In this document: positions 1-14,327 of the stretch, one piece after another | Numbering within the stretch: the stretch's first letter is position 1 | Layout of the letters: every line of letters starts with the position of its first letter | NCBI RefSeq assembly: GCF_031877795.1 | Contig: NC_133955.1 | Span: 2,046,001-2,110,000, forward strand | Direction of reading: 5' to 3' | Length of the DNA: 64,000 bases | DNA from: Strix aluco | Lineage: Eukaryota; Chordata; Aves; Strigiformes; Strigidae | Notes under the pieces: generated by a model | Database searches by the model: none | The model's input: only the letters and a program-made list of their open reading frames with translations | What the model was told of the DNA's origin: nothing | Translations under genes and position numbers: made by a program

Positions 1-203
1 GTCATGGGCTTACAAAGTATATTTTCTCACTAAGAGTCGTGTAGGTACCTGATCTGTATTTTGAGACATGGAAACTTAGGTCCTTATACAGAGCTGTTTT
101 TTTGAGAGTGAAACATTTTGTTTGACTGCTGTCTGACTTCTTTGATTATAGTCACTGTCAAATGCTACAAAGAAACTCATGGTCTCTTCTGGTTTTCATG
201 TAG

Positions 204-497
<294 letters not shown>

Positions 498-575
498 ATG
501 CAACAGAAGTGAATTGCAAGTCTTTGCCATTTTACTGCCTCTTCAGTAGCGGTGTAAATCATGTTAAATAATCAG

Positions 576-581
576 AATAAA
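576..581 (+). terminator. poly(A) signal of the alpha-tubulin gene
   Basis: AATAAA lies 79 bp after the tubulin stop codon, implying a short 3' UTR of about 100 nt with cleavage near 595-605. A second AATAAA at about 684 could be a backup site. Alpha-tubulin genes commonly have short 3' UTRs, which fits. Confidence 0.7.
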
Positions 582-605
582 CTACTTTAATCAAGACATT
601 TGGTA

Positions 606-3600
606 GTGTCTAAACACTATGTGCATTAACTATGTGCAAGTAGTCAGTAGTCGAGGAGATGGAATTTCTTTGAGAAAGGTAGCTGAATAAAATAACCATG
701 CTATAGTTAGATGAGTTCTTGTCCTTAAGGTATTGCTATTTGAAGAACTAATAGTGCATATTTTCCCCCGGAATACAAGTCTGGAATGCTTGAGCTTTTG
801 CTGGAAGGTTAATAGCTACATTTTTTCAAAGCTCTAAAGCTGGTGTCACAAGAGGCAACAGGAGCACTAATCTTGTATCACCCTTAAGAAAAGATGCAAC
901 ACCCTTAAAACCAAAGGCTTTTTGAGTTGGTTTTCTCCTATACTTAGACTTTGCATGGGCTGGTAACTTTGAGATGCAGTAACCTGGAAGGGGAAGAGAT
1001 GTCCAGAAAGGGTGTACCATAGCATGAGGAACCTGCCACTTCTGCAAGAACCTGGGTGGTTGTTGCCCTGGAGTTGCTTTGTCCTCCCACAAAAGGAACT
1101 GCAGTCCCTGACTGCCAGTGTTCCGTGGAGTTTTCCTTTTGCTTAAAGCTGTCTGGAGCAAGAAGTATTTAGTCCATGGGTTCAGATATGAAAATTACCA
1201 TTCTTCTGCCTTCTGTGTAAGCTGATGTAACAGGACAGGATTTGGCTAATCAGGTTAGCTTCAGATGTGGCCAGCCTCTGCCTAAAATCATCTACATGGT
1301 CTGAGTGGGGGCCTGGGGACATGGGGCAGTGATCCACAAACCAAATAACCTGACTGTTTCTGGCTGTCTTGAAGGGGACTGAGGAATCTCCCACGGAAGT
1401 AGCAAAGGTGGAATAGTCAAATATGTTAAGGTGATGACGGAATACTGAATGTGATTATAAGATACCAAAGTCTGACTCCAAGACTAGATTTGAGCTGGAG
1501 TATTCCTCCCTGTCCTATTTCAACCTTATTTATATTGCTTCTGATTTAATAGCAGAGTGTGATTCAGGCCAAGCCTTGAAGCCTGTGTTAGTTGAAGATG
1601 CACATACCTGTTTAGCAGGAGTCTTAGCTGTGGTATGAAAAATGCCTCAACTTCCTTTTGTATGGAAACCTACAGTACTCAGGTAATGCTGCAGTATTTG
1701 ACATCAACTTGTAAAATGGGAACTTTTCCCTAACTTCAGTTTTAAGTGACTTGGGTTTAACTGTACTTGTTCTAGACGGGGATATCACTTTTAGATGAAC
1801 AGGCTGCTGCTGCTAATTACCAGAATAGTCTGCTCTGCACTGCAAGGACTGGCCAGTAGTTTGCTTGGGCTGAAAACCTGTTGTCCTGCATTGCTGTGTT
1901 TGTGTTCTTGCAGCCACTGGGGTTTAGTCAATCTGATTTGAAATTAATCTAACTTACTGGAGATGGAAGTTAACAATTTTGTATAGATGGGGAGAACACA
2001 ATCCTAAGGCTTTATAACTTAGATGAGTGCCTCAGACTGTCTTTTCAGCCATGGACTTGGGCATAATATACAGAGTCTGTGTAAATCATACCTCTGCCAG
2101 CCATTCAGCATAGCTGAGCATGTCTGAAGTTCCAGTGAGTTTCTCATTTGCATTAGCTTGTGTTTTTATGTTCTAGGGTAGGCATAAGTGTAGAGAATTT
2201 CAAGTCCTGTTGACTAACTTATTTTCCTACTTAGTGGATGATTAAGCAAATGTGCTAGGCATAACCCAAGAGACAGTCTCACTCATTGCAATTCAGATTG
2301 ACTTCATTTCAGTGCACGGATTCAGATTTTTTAATGTAATGGCAGTGCCCACAAGAGCAATATGCAAAGGTCTGTCATGCCTTGCAGGTGTCTAGATTTT
2401 CAGTGTGAAATCTTGTACTACTAGCAGATCATAAAGGATGCTGTGTGGCCACAAGTGCCAGCACCAGAATTTCCTTTAAAAGTGATGTGTATTGGGGGCT
2501 GTGTAGAATTTCTGAACTGGCCTTTAGTGAGATCTTTTAGCAATGATTTGGCTCTTCTACCTGGAATTCTTCACCTCATTTGAGGCTGGCATGCTCTGTT
2601 TCCTGCTGATACTGTCTTTCATTCTGTACATGTGGACTACCCTTATTTAGGACACTGCTTATGTGATGGGAATTGGTTTGCAGTGTGTCAGTGTTTTATC
2701 TGGGCATGTACAATGATGAGTCTGTGCAGGGCACAGCACTCCAGCATCCTCGTAAAAGGCTTGTGCATGTTGAATGCTGAGCTCTTTGAAAAACCTGGAC
2801 TGACTAGGGAATCTCATTCAATGTAGGCATTAGATTTGAGATGCATTATGCTTTTAATTTTTAAAAATAACATGTAATGCCACTTTGAGAAGATGGTAAG
2901 CTGAAACATGATGAGCATCTGCTGGTGGAAGGTTTGACAAGAGATGCTATGTCACTTGTTAGCCATTGGGCTGATGCTGAAAGTACATTATACATTCTCA
3001 GCCTACATCATACTCAAATTTTCTTTAGTATTAAGAAACACTGTTGCATTAGCTAGTGGGCAGTTAGCTCTCAGCATCTGCATGCTGAGCTAAGATAAGA
3101 TAGTGTTTTTCTCAGATATGAAGCCAAGATAATTACAGCAGGAAAATCCTGCTAAAACTGCTCTTGCTTCAGCTAGCTGCAGAAATCTTTAAACATGTTA
3201 TAATTACTAGCTGTATGGTTGAATTAGCAAATGGGTGGTTCATCTGCTTCCTGAAATGTAGAGGAGAGCCTACACTGAATTAGCGTGTAAGAGTGAGTAC
3301 CTGAAACTTGCAGAGGTTAAGATTAGCAGTTGTTTAAAAGAAAATGCTTTCTTTGCACTCTGAAAGCCTTTCTTTAATTCTAAACTTCAAATGCTTGTTT
3401 TCTTTAGTAAGAAATCCCCATACTTCTGCTTTGAGAAGTCATGTGCCTATTTGCACTGGCAGAAGTGCAGGTATTATCTCGTGGTAACTAAATATATCTT
3501 TACCTGTGTAGTGACACAGCTTTCTCCAGTATGAGATTGGCAATTAATAGCTATCACCTGATACAGAATAACTTCTATGACTCATTAAGTGGAGGAGGAG

Positions 3601-6600
3601 GAAGTGAGCTGGAGCCTATGGTGGATTGGTATGAACTTTGTTATAAATTGCTGATCTTATCTATAATATCTGTTCTAAGATGGTTATGGTGCTGTTCCAG
3701 GGGAATGCAGTGCAGCAGAATCTGATTTCCACCCACTCTGCCCTCTGAATAAGCCATATAAATACCTTTTAATGTGTTAATGTTATATACAATATGTACA
3801 TTTCCAATTCCTATAGTACTCATGACACAGTAGTTGTGTGATAAATCTGTCTTTTTATCTTTATGAACAGTATAGGTAACATAAGTGTGCAACTGCACAT
3901 GCTGCCACCTTCCTACAGAGCAAATTTTTCTCAAATAAAACTCAGAAAGGGTTTTTGTGCCTCAGATACTTTGAACCCTGTCAGACAAATAACATTTCCC
4001 TAGCAGCCTGTTGCTGAAAAGCATGAACTTGTTTAGGAGAGCATAGCTCTCGAGTTAGAATTGGTGAGTGAGATTTTAATTCAAAGTGAATAAGTAAAGA
4101 AACAATAGGGTGACTCTGTTATTCTGGTGGAGAACACACACGGCTTTTGGCAGTGTTTTAGGAAAATACAAAGCATTATCTCAAAAAATGGATAATATGA
4201 CATGGTAGTAAAGATTGTCTGGCTTTACCTTCTTCCTTTCTCTACAGTGTAATAGTGAGGAGTCAGACCAATGTCTCATGGCATTCAGAATGACTTCCCT
4301 TAGCTTTTAGTACTAGTTCCTCAAAATTTTCACAGGAATAGCAGTGCCCAATCACTGCTTTGCCAATATGCTGCTGTAAATGGGCATAGAGCTTTTAATT
4401 GCCTTGTCCCAAGCCTTTGGTCTTGTTAGGCCTTCTGTTGACATACTGCTTCCACTCTGGCAAATTCTCTAAGACAAGCAAGGAAGATGTCATTCCGTGC
4501 TTGGCTCTGTACTTTTCAGTCAAGTCTGCATGAACATTGTAACAGTGGAGATCGTGACACCTGAAATACAATGCTGCTAATGTACTACCCCATGCCATTC
4601 TCTTCTGTTTTTAAATGCCTGTATTTCTGCCAAATAAAACTGTTTTGCACAAGGTCATGTTTTTCTTTATGTAGGAGATGCTTCACAGAAGCAAAACTGC
4701 AGTTGTCACTACTTACAATGCAGAGCTATTTTAATGTAATGGGATGGCTTTTTCCCTTTCCTTGCTGAAGTATTGTAACAACCTAAGATTCAAATTATTT
4801 TGCAGATTTTTTGTCAATGTGTTTGTACCTTTGAATTCACATTTTTTACAAGCCTTAAAAGTTTGGGAAGAAAAATCAGCCAGGGTACTAACTGTAGAGA
4901 TACTGTATCTTGTATAGCAACTGCGAATTACCAAAGGTTGGGAAGGTACGGAGGGAGTGTAATTGAGGCTCCTGTCAGGAGTAAGATACTGGATTTAGGT
5001 GACTCCTGATCTCACCTGTTCTTACATCATGTTTATAAGGAATTACTTTAAAGGAAAAGATGGGGTTTTTATTTGAACTCTGAAAAAGGACTGGACTTAT
5101 AAACAAATTCAGCAGTAAAGAGCTGAAGAACAATTTTCCATCATATTGCAGAACTCCACTGGAAGTGCTGCAAGGATTTTCTGTGTGTATTGGCAAGGTG
5201 ATAATGATTAATCCCTTTCCTCTATCTTGGTCTGAACTAGAGGGAGGACTAACTATGTAACTTCCAGACTGCGCAAAGACTTTGATCTACAGATTCCTTA
5301 AAGTTGGGCAAGAGGATTAAAGATTTGTAGTCTCAACTGGCTATTAATGGAGAGAAGGAATGAGAGTGTGATGAAGTGGGAGAAAGTGCATTGCTCTGAA
5401 GGTATTGTAGGTGCTGAATGACAAGAGGCTGAGAAATACCAGGAGACTAAATAAAAAACAAAAAAAAGGGTAAGTCACATGAGTGGTGCCTTCTGTGGTG
5501 CTTTTCAGTGAATGGAGTCAGTTAACCAGTCTCTTCAGCTTTCTGATGCCATGTGCCTGCCCATTGGCTTTCTGAAAACCCAACTTTCCATGGCCAGCTT
5601 CATGTGACAAAACATGTTAACTTGTTTAAAGATATTCTTAGCTCTTGTGATACTGTCCTGTTTCCTCAGTGAGTTGTAAACCTTCCCATTATCTTTCAAG
5701 AGCATGCTTCAGTTTCTCTGCAGCATTGTTTTGGTTTTCCTGGTATGTGTCAAGAGCTTGGAATAATGAGGCACGAAGTTAAATTCTTCTTTTCAAATGT
5801 TTACTAGAAAACAATAACTGTAAGTGTGAGGGTCTAGAAAACATTCCAGAAATGTTTAGGAAATGCTTTTTTCAAATACCTCATTAGAAATGCAGGAAGA
5901 CTTGGGAAGTCTTAAGTGAATTGCACTTCCTTTCTTTCTCAGAGTATCTTAGTCCTTTAAAATGAAGTACTTCAACCCACTGGATGAGCTCAGTTCTGCT
6001 TTAAGATCTACCCCAGGCTTCCCCTGTCACACCAGTAAGTGTTTGTGTGAGCGTTCTCTCAATTTTGGCCCAATATGTGCAATGGTAACTGTGTTACTTC
6101 TGCTGCAAATGTGAGTAGTTTTTGAGGCTGAGGGAAGATCAAGGGTTTAAGCCTGCCTTTGTGGGTTTTGAGAAGTGGGAAGGGAGTCCTGATCCTAGGT
6201 AGGAATATTTAAATTCACTTTATAAGGTTGGGACTGGAGATCAGATGGCCATGGAGAAGTTGGAAAAAACAATTTCAAGACAACATTACAGGCTTGAGTT
6301 TCTGTCCATATGGATCCGATCAGAGCTCCAGAAAGGCTGTCCCAAATGTGTTGCATTAATACTGGTTTGGCATTTCTCCCACTTCAGCTTTGTTACCTTC
6401 TGGAGGTGATGGGTGATGTTTAACTGCTATTACACCGTTGAGGGCCTGTTTGCAACTCTTCCTAAAGAGCTGCAGTTCTTTTATCTCTCAATATTTTAGG
6501 ACTGAAATGGTGAGATGCTATTGCTGGTCTCTATCTGCATACTGCTACTTAAACATCAGTCAGCTTTGCTGCTCGGGCAGTTCATTGAACAGAGATCAGT

Positions 6601-8377
6601 GATGGAGATACTTAGGCAGTTCATAACTCTCCCAAACTATGTGCCTTATGGTTGGTGGGTAAGAGTCACTTTTCCAAACATTATACCTGAGTTATCTATA
6701 GTCTTGAACTAGGTGCACTTAGGACTCTTTTGCAGTATCAAGGGGATTAGCGGGGAAAAAAGGTAATGTCCATTCTAGATGGCAAAGTTAGATTTCTAAG
6801 TGAATTTCCAAGGTGCCTGTTGAAGGCTGAAGATGTCATGTCCAGAACTATGCATTTAACTTCCAGAGGCTTGAACGGGGACAAATTCCTCTGTCCAAAA
6901 TGGCTCAGACTTTCTGAGAATCTGTTCTTACCTTGCAGTTTCAATGTGTCATTTCTGTGAATTTCTCTAAGACATCTATGTGGTTACTGGTCACCAGAGT
7001 TCAAGTTCCTTTTTGAGACAGCTGCTGTGAGTGGCTTGTTGCAGTGCTTCAAATTAGGGATAAATTCCAAGCAGTGTTCAAGAAGGCTGCCAAAGCCTTA
7101 AGCATCTTCATGTTACTTTTTCTTTTGTTAGAGCTCTATGGCTACAACTGTCAAATGCATTTCATAGTCTTACATCACTACCACTTGCAAAAGCTACTTT
7201 TCAGTTGGTTACACTGAGACTAGAGATCTTTGTGGCTTTTCAGTTATTTCAAAATCCAGTTTGCAGAACCTGCCTTGGGTGAACGCTGCTGGTATGCATT
7301 GTTTCAAAGAGATGCTAATGTACCATTTTGAGCCTGGCATCATTTTCCAGCAGTTCTGGAGTTGATCTTGTGCAATTCTGCACAAGTTGTCAAGGCTGTG
7401 TCCCATGCAGAGTTACTTTTAAGTTTTATGTCTGTAGCTGCAGTTAAACCAGCTTAACTGCTGGCTTTTGCTATCCCAGTCCTCCCTCTTTTCTCACCCA
7501 TGCAATCATGTTTTTGCTCTTACGCTGCCTCTGGCACTAAGTTTTGTGTTAAATTGGCAAAAAAACTTACCCCTTTTTGTGGGAAGAAGGGCATAGTTTT
7601 CTTTTGCTGTCATGAACTAAGATGGCTCAGTGTAGGATCAGCTGGGTGCTGGAGCAGGGGAGCATGGGGTACATGGGTCAGCTACAGCTGCTGTCAAACC
7701 ACAGGCTCGACTGCTCTCTGACTGGGACAAAATGGTTTCTGCCTTTGTTCTTCACAACTTATATGGAGTGTTTATGTGGAAGGCAAAAGCATGTGCATGT
7801 ACGTATGGAAGTGTCCCAGTCACGTCTCAGAGTACATTATAGAACAGTTTCTGCCATTGTCCACAAATGCTTTTGAAAATGGTGTTAATGTCTTGCAGTA
7901 AGCACATATGGCACCCAGAAATGGAGGGTTTCCTTTTCTCTGACTTCCCTCATAATTCAGGCAACAGTTACTGGCAGTTCTATGCAAAGTACTCTTCTGT
8001 TTCTTGTTTTACTTTTTGCTGTGTTTAGTGTTTATCTTCCTCTCTCTGTTTTCAAATTCTGTGTCTGTTTCTTTACTTGTTCACTGCTGTTGCAGATATC
8101 AACAGTGTGTTTAAGTTCCAGCTTTGTCTATTACAGCATATGTGCACTGGCTTCATTATCTTCACTGCCTACAAGTATTTAATGTCTACTAAGTGTGTCT
8201 GCATGTGTTAGATTCGCCTGATGAGACTGAGTGGGGCAGCTTGACTGCATATTGATTTAGACCTTGTTTACTTTTGATTAGATGTGTTAAATGCTCATGT
8301 GTGTTTATTGCAGACACTTCTCTAAAGCACCTATGTGCTGATACACCCTTTTTTTGCTAATTGTAGGTGCTGCCAGA
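606..8377. other. intergenic stretch, no gene recognised
   Basis: AT-rich sequence between the tubulin 3' end and the minus-strand coding-like segment. Open frames are short and have no recognisable protein character. I saw no tRNA, no CR1 piece and no long repeat. The only small structure noted is a bulged inverted repeat at about 3066-3092 (arms of 10 bp), too weak to call. Confidence 0.6.
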
Positions 8378-8845
8378 TCAAGAGCAATCCTTACAGTTGT
8401 ATTTGTGGTCACTAGAAAGCTTTTCTTGTTGAGTCTTGTACTTCCTTGCAAAAGATGCTCTAAATTCTGTTGGAGACTTTGGAATTTTTACATCATCTTC
8501 ATCAAATGGTTCCAGATAGGAACGCAATAAGCCAGGCTTCCTTTGCAAAAATCCCTCAGAACTCTGTGCATTCTGAGGGCCTGATGTCTGTTTATTTTGG
8601 TAGTTTATTGACTGTAGAGCTCCTAAATTCTTGCCATTGCCAGATTGTTTAATCACATCCTTTTCCCCTTTGAATGCCTTCTGCCTCCCCAGCTGGTTTT
8701 AAACCTGCATGCTGTCTACCAGATTCTGTATCAGGCTGCCTTGTATGATTCATGCAGTTTCTTACCACCTTTGCTTTGTTAACATTGTCACCTTTGTCAT
8801 CACTATTGTCTGAAATGTTTTCTTTGCCTTAATTCATGTAGCTCT
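8378..8845 (-). pseudogene. possible decayed coding segment, unidentified
   Basis: On the minus strand a 92-codon frame (8656 down to 8378, open back to about 8697) reads like protein rather than noise: hydrophilic, with stretches such as FLQRKPGLLRSYLEPFDEDD and KIPKSPTEFRASFARKYK, ending at a stop. Just upstream on the same strand (about 8845-8660) a different frame continues with similar composition (for example KENISDNSDDKGDNVNKAK and NHTRQPDTESGRQHAG), with one in-frame TAA before it. A frame change plus a stop would suit a retrocopy or old exon that has lost function. I do not recognise the parent gene, there is no clear poly-A tail, and chance is not excluded. Confidence 0.3.
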
Positions 8846-11800
8846 TACACATTCTCCAGTGTACCTGAGTGATCTGCAGCTATTTCTGTGGTAGTTTAAA
8901 AACCAAACTTCTTATGGAACAAGGACAAACTTCTTGTCTGTTCAGCCTTGGACTGTAAATTTTCAGTGTATTTTAAGTGACCCACAAGGGCATAGGTGAC
9001 TTTGTGCATACTTGCTATTTAAAACCTGGATAGTAACTTCTTGGGGGATGGGGCGGGGGCGGGGGGGTGTTCAGAGTTTGCATAGTATCTGCATATTTGA
9101 GGTAGGCATATAAATCTGTCCTGAATGCAGCTGCAGGGTACCCAAGCACCAGGATCCCCTGAATCCTGTGCTATTGCACAAGCTAATGAAGTCTCCTTAT
9201 TGCCTCTTTAATGTTACCCTTTGTGTCTAAAACCAAGTGAATCCTGGGGCATGTGTCTGGGTAATCATGGGGGATTTCAGCTGTAGCAGAGGCAGGAACC
9301 TTGACTAGGAACAAGATTTGTTAATTAAACGTTTTCTGCAAAACAAGCTTCCTTCCTTGCCTGGCCTGTGTAGTGTCACTGAGTTGTGGAGAGGAGGGCA
9401 GTGGGTTTATCTGTGGTGGTGCAGTGCGTCACCACTTTGGTAGCGGGCTCTGCAACAGTCACAGAAGGTACAGTCTGCTCTGAGGGGGGGTTTATGCTGC
9501 TTCCACTCACCCTGTGCAGAAACCACAGCTGAGTTCAGATACTTTGGGGGAACAGTTGCAATGGTACTTTCTCTCATTGCAGCCGAGGGGTTAGGGGTGG
9601 AAATATTGCGTCTTTATTTCTGAAATAGTTTTTCCTAAGAAAAAAAGATAGGCTTTGTAGTTTTGTGCATCATGGCAAGTTGTGTTTCCCAAGTTGCTCT
9701 GTTTTGTTGCCAGGGCTTCGTAGTGAGGTTCATTTTCCCAAGCATCAGGTTCTGGAGCTGAACTAGTTACACAAGTCTCCTTGTACAGTCAAGTGTCCTA
9801 CAGAGAAGGGGATTTTAAGATGAGGTTACTCTGACCTATTTTAGACACTGGCTTTAAGATAATGAACCTTAAAGCCTCACCCTCACTGACTGTCCGTGTG
9901 CTCCCTTGATGACTGGTCCCTTGTCACCTCCTCACTTCACCGGAAGAATCCCACCCCCTGCCCGTCCTGCCTGGAAGCAGATTGTCCCACACTGCTGCCG
10001 TTTGCTATTAGCAATGCTGAAGAGCAAGAAGGTACAACCCTAATTTGTTGAGCATGAGTCAGCAGCTGCCTGAGAGCAAAGTGAGGCGTGTGAAACAGCA
10101 CCTCAACTCTGCCTTTCCAGCGCTTCCTACGGCTGTGGCTTGCTTATCCGTGTTCTTATGGCAGCCTGGCCAAGGATTTGGAGTAAGACTTTACTCAGAC
10201 TTTAATAGTAGCTAATGATAGGGTATGGGACTTCACTTTTATTAATAAAATTCTTAATGCTGAAGGCAGTTGCACAACTGCAGAGGACTTTCCATATTTG
10301 AGCAGAGGTATTTCAGTCCTCCACATGCTCACCAGCTGTTTTTACCTGTCTATTGACATAGTCCCCACTAGGAGCTGTGTGCAGCTGTGGGACTTCCGTC
10401 CTGGGCCAGCTCAGTTCCAGCCCACAAATGAGGCTCAGATTTCCTGCCTACCCCTTCAGTGTGGCCCCTCTGCATGGTTTCCTGTATTTGACATCTTCAG
10501 CCTGCAGTCTGAAGAGTTAAGAGCTGGCGGTGCTTGCTCGGCTTCCCCAGAGCACAGAAGGCATCGCAGGGACAGGGAGCAGGCGTGTCAGCCAGCACAG
10601 AGCAGGGCAGTGGTGTGGAGTGCAGCTGCTGAAAGGCAGAAAAGTACTGGGGCATGTATGTATTGAAACCAATGTTTCTCTCATAGCAAAAGTTGCCAGC
10701 AAGGTGCCTAATTTTCCATCTAAGACTGCTTCTGCTAAGACTCATTAGCCAGGATATAATGAGACAAAGAGTCTGGGTACCTAGCATCAAAGCAAAGAGT
10801 CAGTATGATGTCTATGAGCTGGAAGCTAGGCTTAAAAAATGTCCATAGCCTGGTATATCCAGAATACTCCATATTTCTAACCAGGATCCTGAGACTGCAG
10901 CGGCTTGACACTGATAGTACTTTTTGTCAAGGCCTGGCATGTATCAGCATCTCTGGGAGCAGCTGGCTTTCTGGAAAATGTAAAACCCATTTCTAGCCTT
11001 GATGATGAAACTCAAACTGCTTTGCAGGTTTGTACAGGCTGCTGGCTTGCCTAGGAAAACTGGTTTGGTTTGATCTGTCATAGATTCTGCTTACTAAATC
11101 TGTTTGTTCCCAGGGAACTTATTTTCTTAAAGAGCTGAGAGGCTCAGCGTATTTCCCTCCCTGCCCTGTATTGTGATCATCTAAACACATAGTATTTTAA
11201 TTAGGCCAAGCTCTCTGCTGATGAAATGAGTGCTTTGACTTCAATGGAGTTTCACTTATCTATGACTTACACAAAAAACCTGACTGTAGACTCTGTATGT
11301 GGTGCTAATTGTCTCTGGACATGATAGTCTAAAACTCGGACTCATGGGCAGCTTGCTTCCAGGTAATTCTGGAGTGAAGCTTGTGTAATACAGAATCTCT
11401 GTCATAAAGATGTCACATTAGCATCTTTTCTTAAGTATTGCTAATTGTGGAGCCTCTGGGAGCAGCTTGGTTAGCTTTTCCAGTGTCCAAACTGCAAGGT
11501 CTGCTTGGAGGCCCAGGGTATGGTCTCTCCTAAAACTCATCTCAGTGTTCCTGTTGTCCCAGGCCGATGCATGCCAGGGGAGCTGGCTGCAGTCGGAGCT
11601 CTTGCTGTGCTACTGGATTAAACTCAACAACTCCAGGCTCCTGGGGTGGAAGGTGCCCTCTCCTGACTGAGACCCTGCAGCTGCCCTTCGTGACTGCCCA
11701 CTCTTAGCACTGGAATTAACAGCTCTGTAGCGTGAGCCTGGAAACAGATGGGATGCGATCAAAGTAACCAAGTATCAGTCTGAATTAATGCTGACTTAAT

Positions 11801-14280
11801 TGGGATGACTGTTTGAACTGGTACCCAGCCTTTGTCTGAAAAGGAAAGGCGGTCTCAGATAGTATGGGCATGTACATAAAAAGGGGGGAAAATTAATCTT
11901 TTTGCAGTGTCTGGGTCAGATATCTAAAGCCAAGCAAGTCAGTGTAGGCTTTATGAATGAGGTGTTCCAGAGAGATGATGGCTAGTGCAGAAGAGTGAAG
12001 GGAAGGCCTGCGCTAGGTAGGAAAGTTTCCAGTATGGTTCCTGTCTGAGAAAACACAAAATAGGATTAGATAAATGTCCCTACAGGTTGATGGGACTTGC
12101 TGCAAACAAATGGTACATGGAGAAAGCTGTGCTGAAGCACTATGTGAAGGGATCCTCAGCTGTGAAGGATTCTGGATGGATGCTCTGTACAGAGCTCACA
12201 GCTGGGTGCAGGACTAGGTGCAACTGAGTGAGGGTGGAGGAATTGCCAAGGAAAAATTCACCTAGGGAAGAGTACTCGGCTTCAGGCAGAAGCCTGGACG
12301 CTCCTCACCTTGGGCCAACCTGATCCCTTATTTCTTGATGTCTCTGCTAGGCTGCTGCCAGGACAGCAGCTGCTGTGTCTCTTGGGTATAACACTGAACT
12401 GCAGCAAATGAGGAAATTCTGCTCACTGGGAACAAGTGTAACAGGCTTGAAGAAAGCCTATCTAATAAAAGGTTTTAATTAATGAGAGTCAGCTGAACCA
12501 CGAAGAGGGAATGTCTGCATTCTCATTCCAACTGAGTGAAACCTGCTTTCCTTTCTGCAGTTTGTGCTTCTGTAACACTTGGGGAATTCATCACAGAGTC
12601 CGGAGCCATTGATTTCTAAGCCAGACAGCACTGTGCCATGTTAATCCCCTGAATACAACAAACACTCTGCAGATGTCACGGCAGGAGGAGGATACGAGAG
12701 AAGGCAGTGTGCAGAAGTACACATTAGTGTCGATGAAGCAATTACATTAGCAGGTAGCAAGGTGGAAAGGCAAGTAAGATGCCTGATGAGGTATATAGAC
12801 CCTCCAGGGCTTACTACTTACCTTAAATCTCCATCTTAGCCAGACCTGAGCTGCCTTGCCCTCCCTTCAAGGCACCTGCTTTTATCCTTGGGTCATCTCT
12901 TGATCTCCCTGCTCGGATCACCTTTGGATCTCTGTAGCAAGTGCTTTTTCTCCTCCATCATAACTTCCCAGGTAAAGCACCGCACTGGTCTTCAGTGTTT
13001 TTCCATCAGTCCCACAGGAGGCCTTTGTATGTGACTATCAGCAAAAATGGTCCTTCCAGCTCTGACAGAGCAAGTCCTCGGGGAGTCATTACCAAAAAGA
13101 CTTTATTTGCCATACACCAGAAACCTCTGGTGTTTAAGCAACCTTGAAACTCTCGGGTAAACTCAGACCCAAAGTCACAAAAGTGGTGTTGCTTGAAGTG
13201 TTCTCCTCTGTGCCAGAGACCCTTGAGTTTCGGATGTGATGCAGAGCAGCTGTTCAGAGGTAATTAAACAGCTTAGTTTTCTCTCCAGATTGTGGTATTG
13301 GGTGATTTATAATGGAGGTCTCCTTGGTGTAAAATGAAAGCATAAACCAGATATTGTGTATCTTACATACATGGTTTAAGATTTCCATCTAAACTTGATA
13401 CTGCTTTTGTACAAGGGAGTGGGTTTGACTCCTGTCAGCTCCAGATAAAATTCAGCAAAGGAAATGGCAGGAGCCTCTTCGCAGAGCTCATGGAAATCCG
13501 AGATGCTCCCAAGGGCCAAGGTCTCCCCAGGGCTGTGAGAACCTGAGCCTGGCTGTCGCCCTAAAGCCCGATCGGGGTGTCTGTGACTCCTGGGACCAGC
13601 GTGTCCCCGCAAGGATGAGACTTTCAGAAGAGCTCAGCCCTTAGTGCTGACACCCAGCGCTGCACCTTCTTGAGATGTGGGCCAGGCTCAGACCCAGCAC
13701 CTTCCCTGGCTGAGCCCTGTCGGATGGGGGCCTGTGTTGTGGGGTGCGGAGCAGGCTCCCCGTTCTGTGCCCGGTGTCTGGGCTGGGAGGTGTCCCACCG
13801 GCCTCGGTGTTTCAGTGCTGCACGGGTTTGCAGCGGGGAAGGCTCCAGAGATGATGGCTTGGAGTGGATGAGCCCTCCCTCTGCCATTGTCTGCACACAT
13901 ACACTTCACAAAAAGCTGCTTTTATTTCTTTCCCCCTCTTGTTTTTCAGTGAGAAGAATAAGGTTCATCTTAAACTGGCAGGGAATGCTTTGTGCGTGTT
14001 TTTTTATTGATTCTAATGGCAAGCAGAAGTTGAGATAGCTGACAGCTTCTTCCTTCCTCTGAACACTTCATGTGGAAAGCGTTCATCCGTGGTAGGGAAC
14101 AACCCGACGCTACGCAGTGGATGTGGTGACAGTCGATGCCGCGTTCGCGAGCGATAGCAGCTTCCAGCTGCTCACACTACCCCAGGGCCTCGCACCCCGA
14201 GTCCTCCCCTGCTGCAGAGCTCAGAGACGCGGCCTCTGTTGGACTCTTTCAACCACTACGTTAATAAAGTAGGGAACGTC
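8846..14280. other. intergenic stretch upstream of the KDM5B CpG island
   Basis: No gene is supported. The sequence is AT-rich to about 13.4 kb, then moderately GC-rich with scattered CpG towards the island. Open frames in both strands overlap one another without protein-like features. The one element noted is the G-run cluster at 9043-9067. Confidence 0.6.
9043..9067 (+). other. potential G-quadruplex motif
   Basis: Four G-runs of 5, 4, 5 and 7 bases separated by AT, C and C fit the canonical G3+N1-7 four-tract rule with very short loops, in otherwise AT-rich DNA. Short loops favour a stable quadruplex. No promoter signal is visible next to it. Confidence 0.6.
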
Positions 14281-14289
14281 TCACCAAGT

Positions 14290-14327
14290 TTTATTCAAAA
14301 TTTCAGGTCAGTAAGTGAAGTTTTATT
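14290..14327 (-). terminator. two antisense poly(A) signals flanking the CpG island
   Basis: Read on the minus strand, AATAAA occurs at 14295-14290 and 14327-14322, just outside the upstream edge of the CpG island. They could end a short antisense transcript initiated divergently from the KDM5B promoter. Human KDM5B has a divergent non-coding neighbour (PCAT6/KDM5B-AS1), but nothing here shows homology to it. The motifs alone are weak evidence in AT-rich DNA. Confidence 0.3.

Noticed and set aside
684..690. Second AATAAA after the tubulin gene as the main poly(A) site
   Set aside because: The first signal at 576 is closer to the stop and fits the short 3' UTR; the second is at most an alternative.
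3066..3092. Small bulged inverted repeat
   Set aside because: Arms of about 10 bp with a bulge are common by chance in this much sequence.
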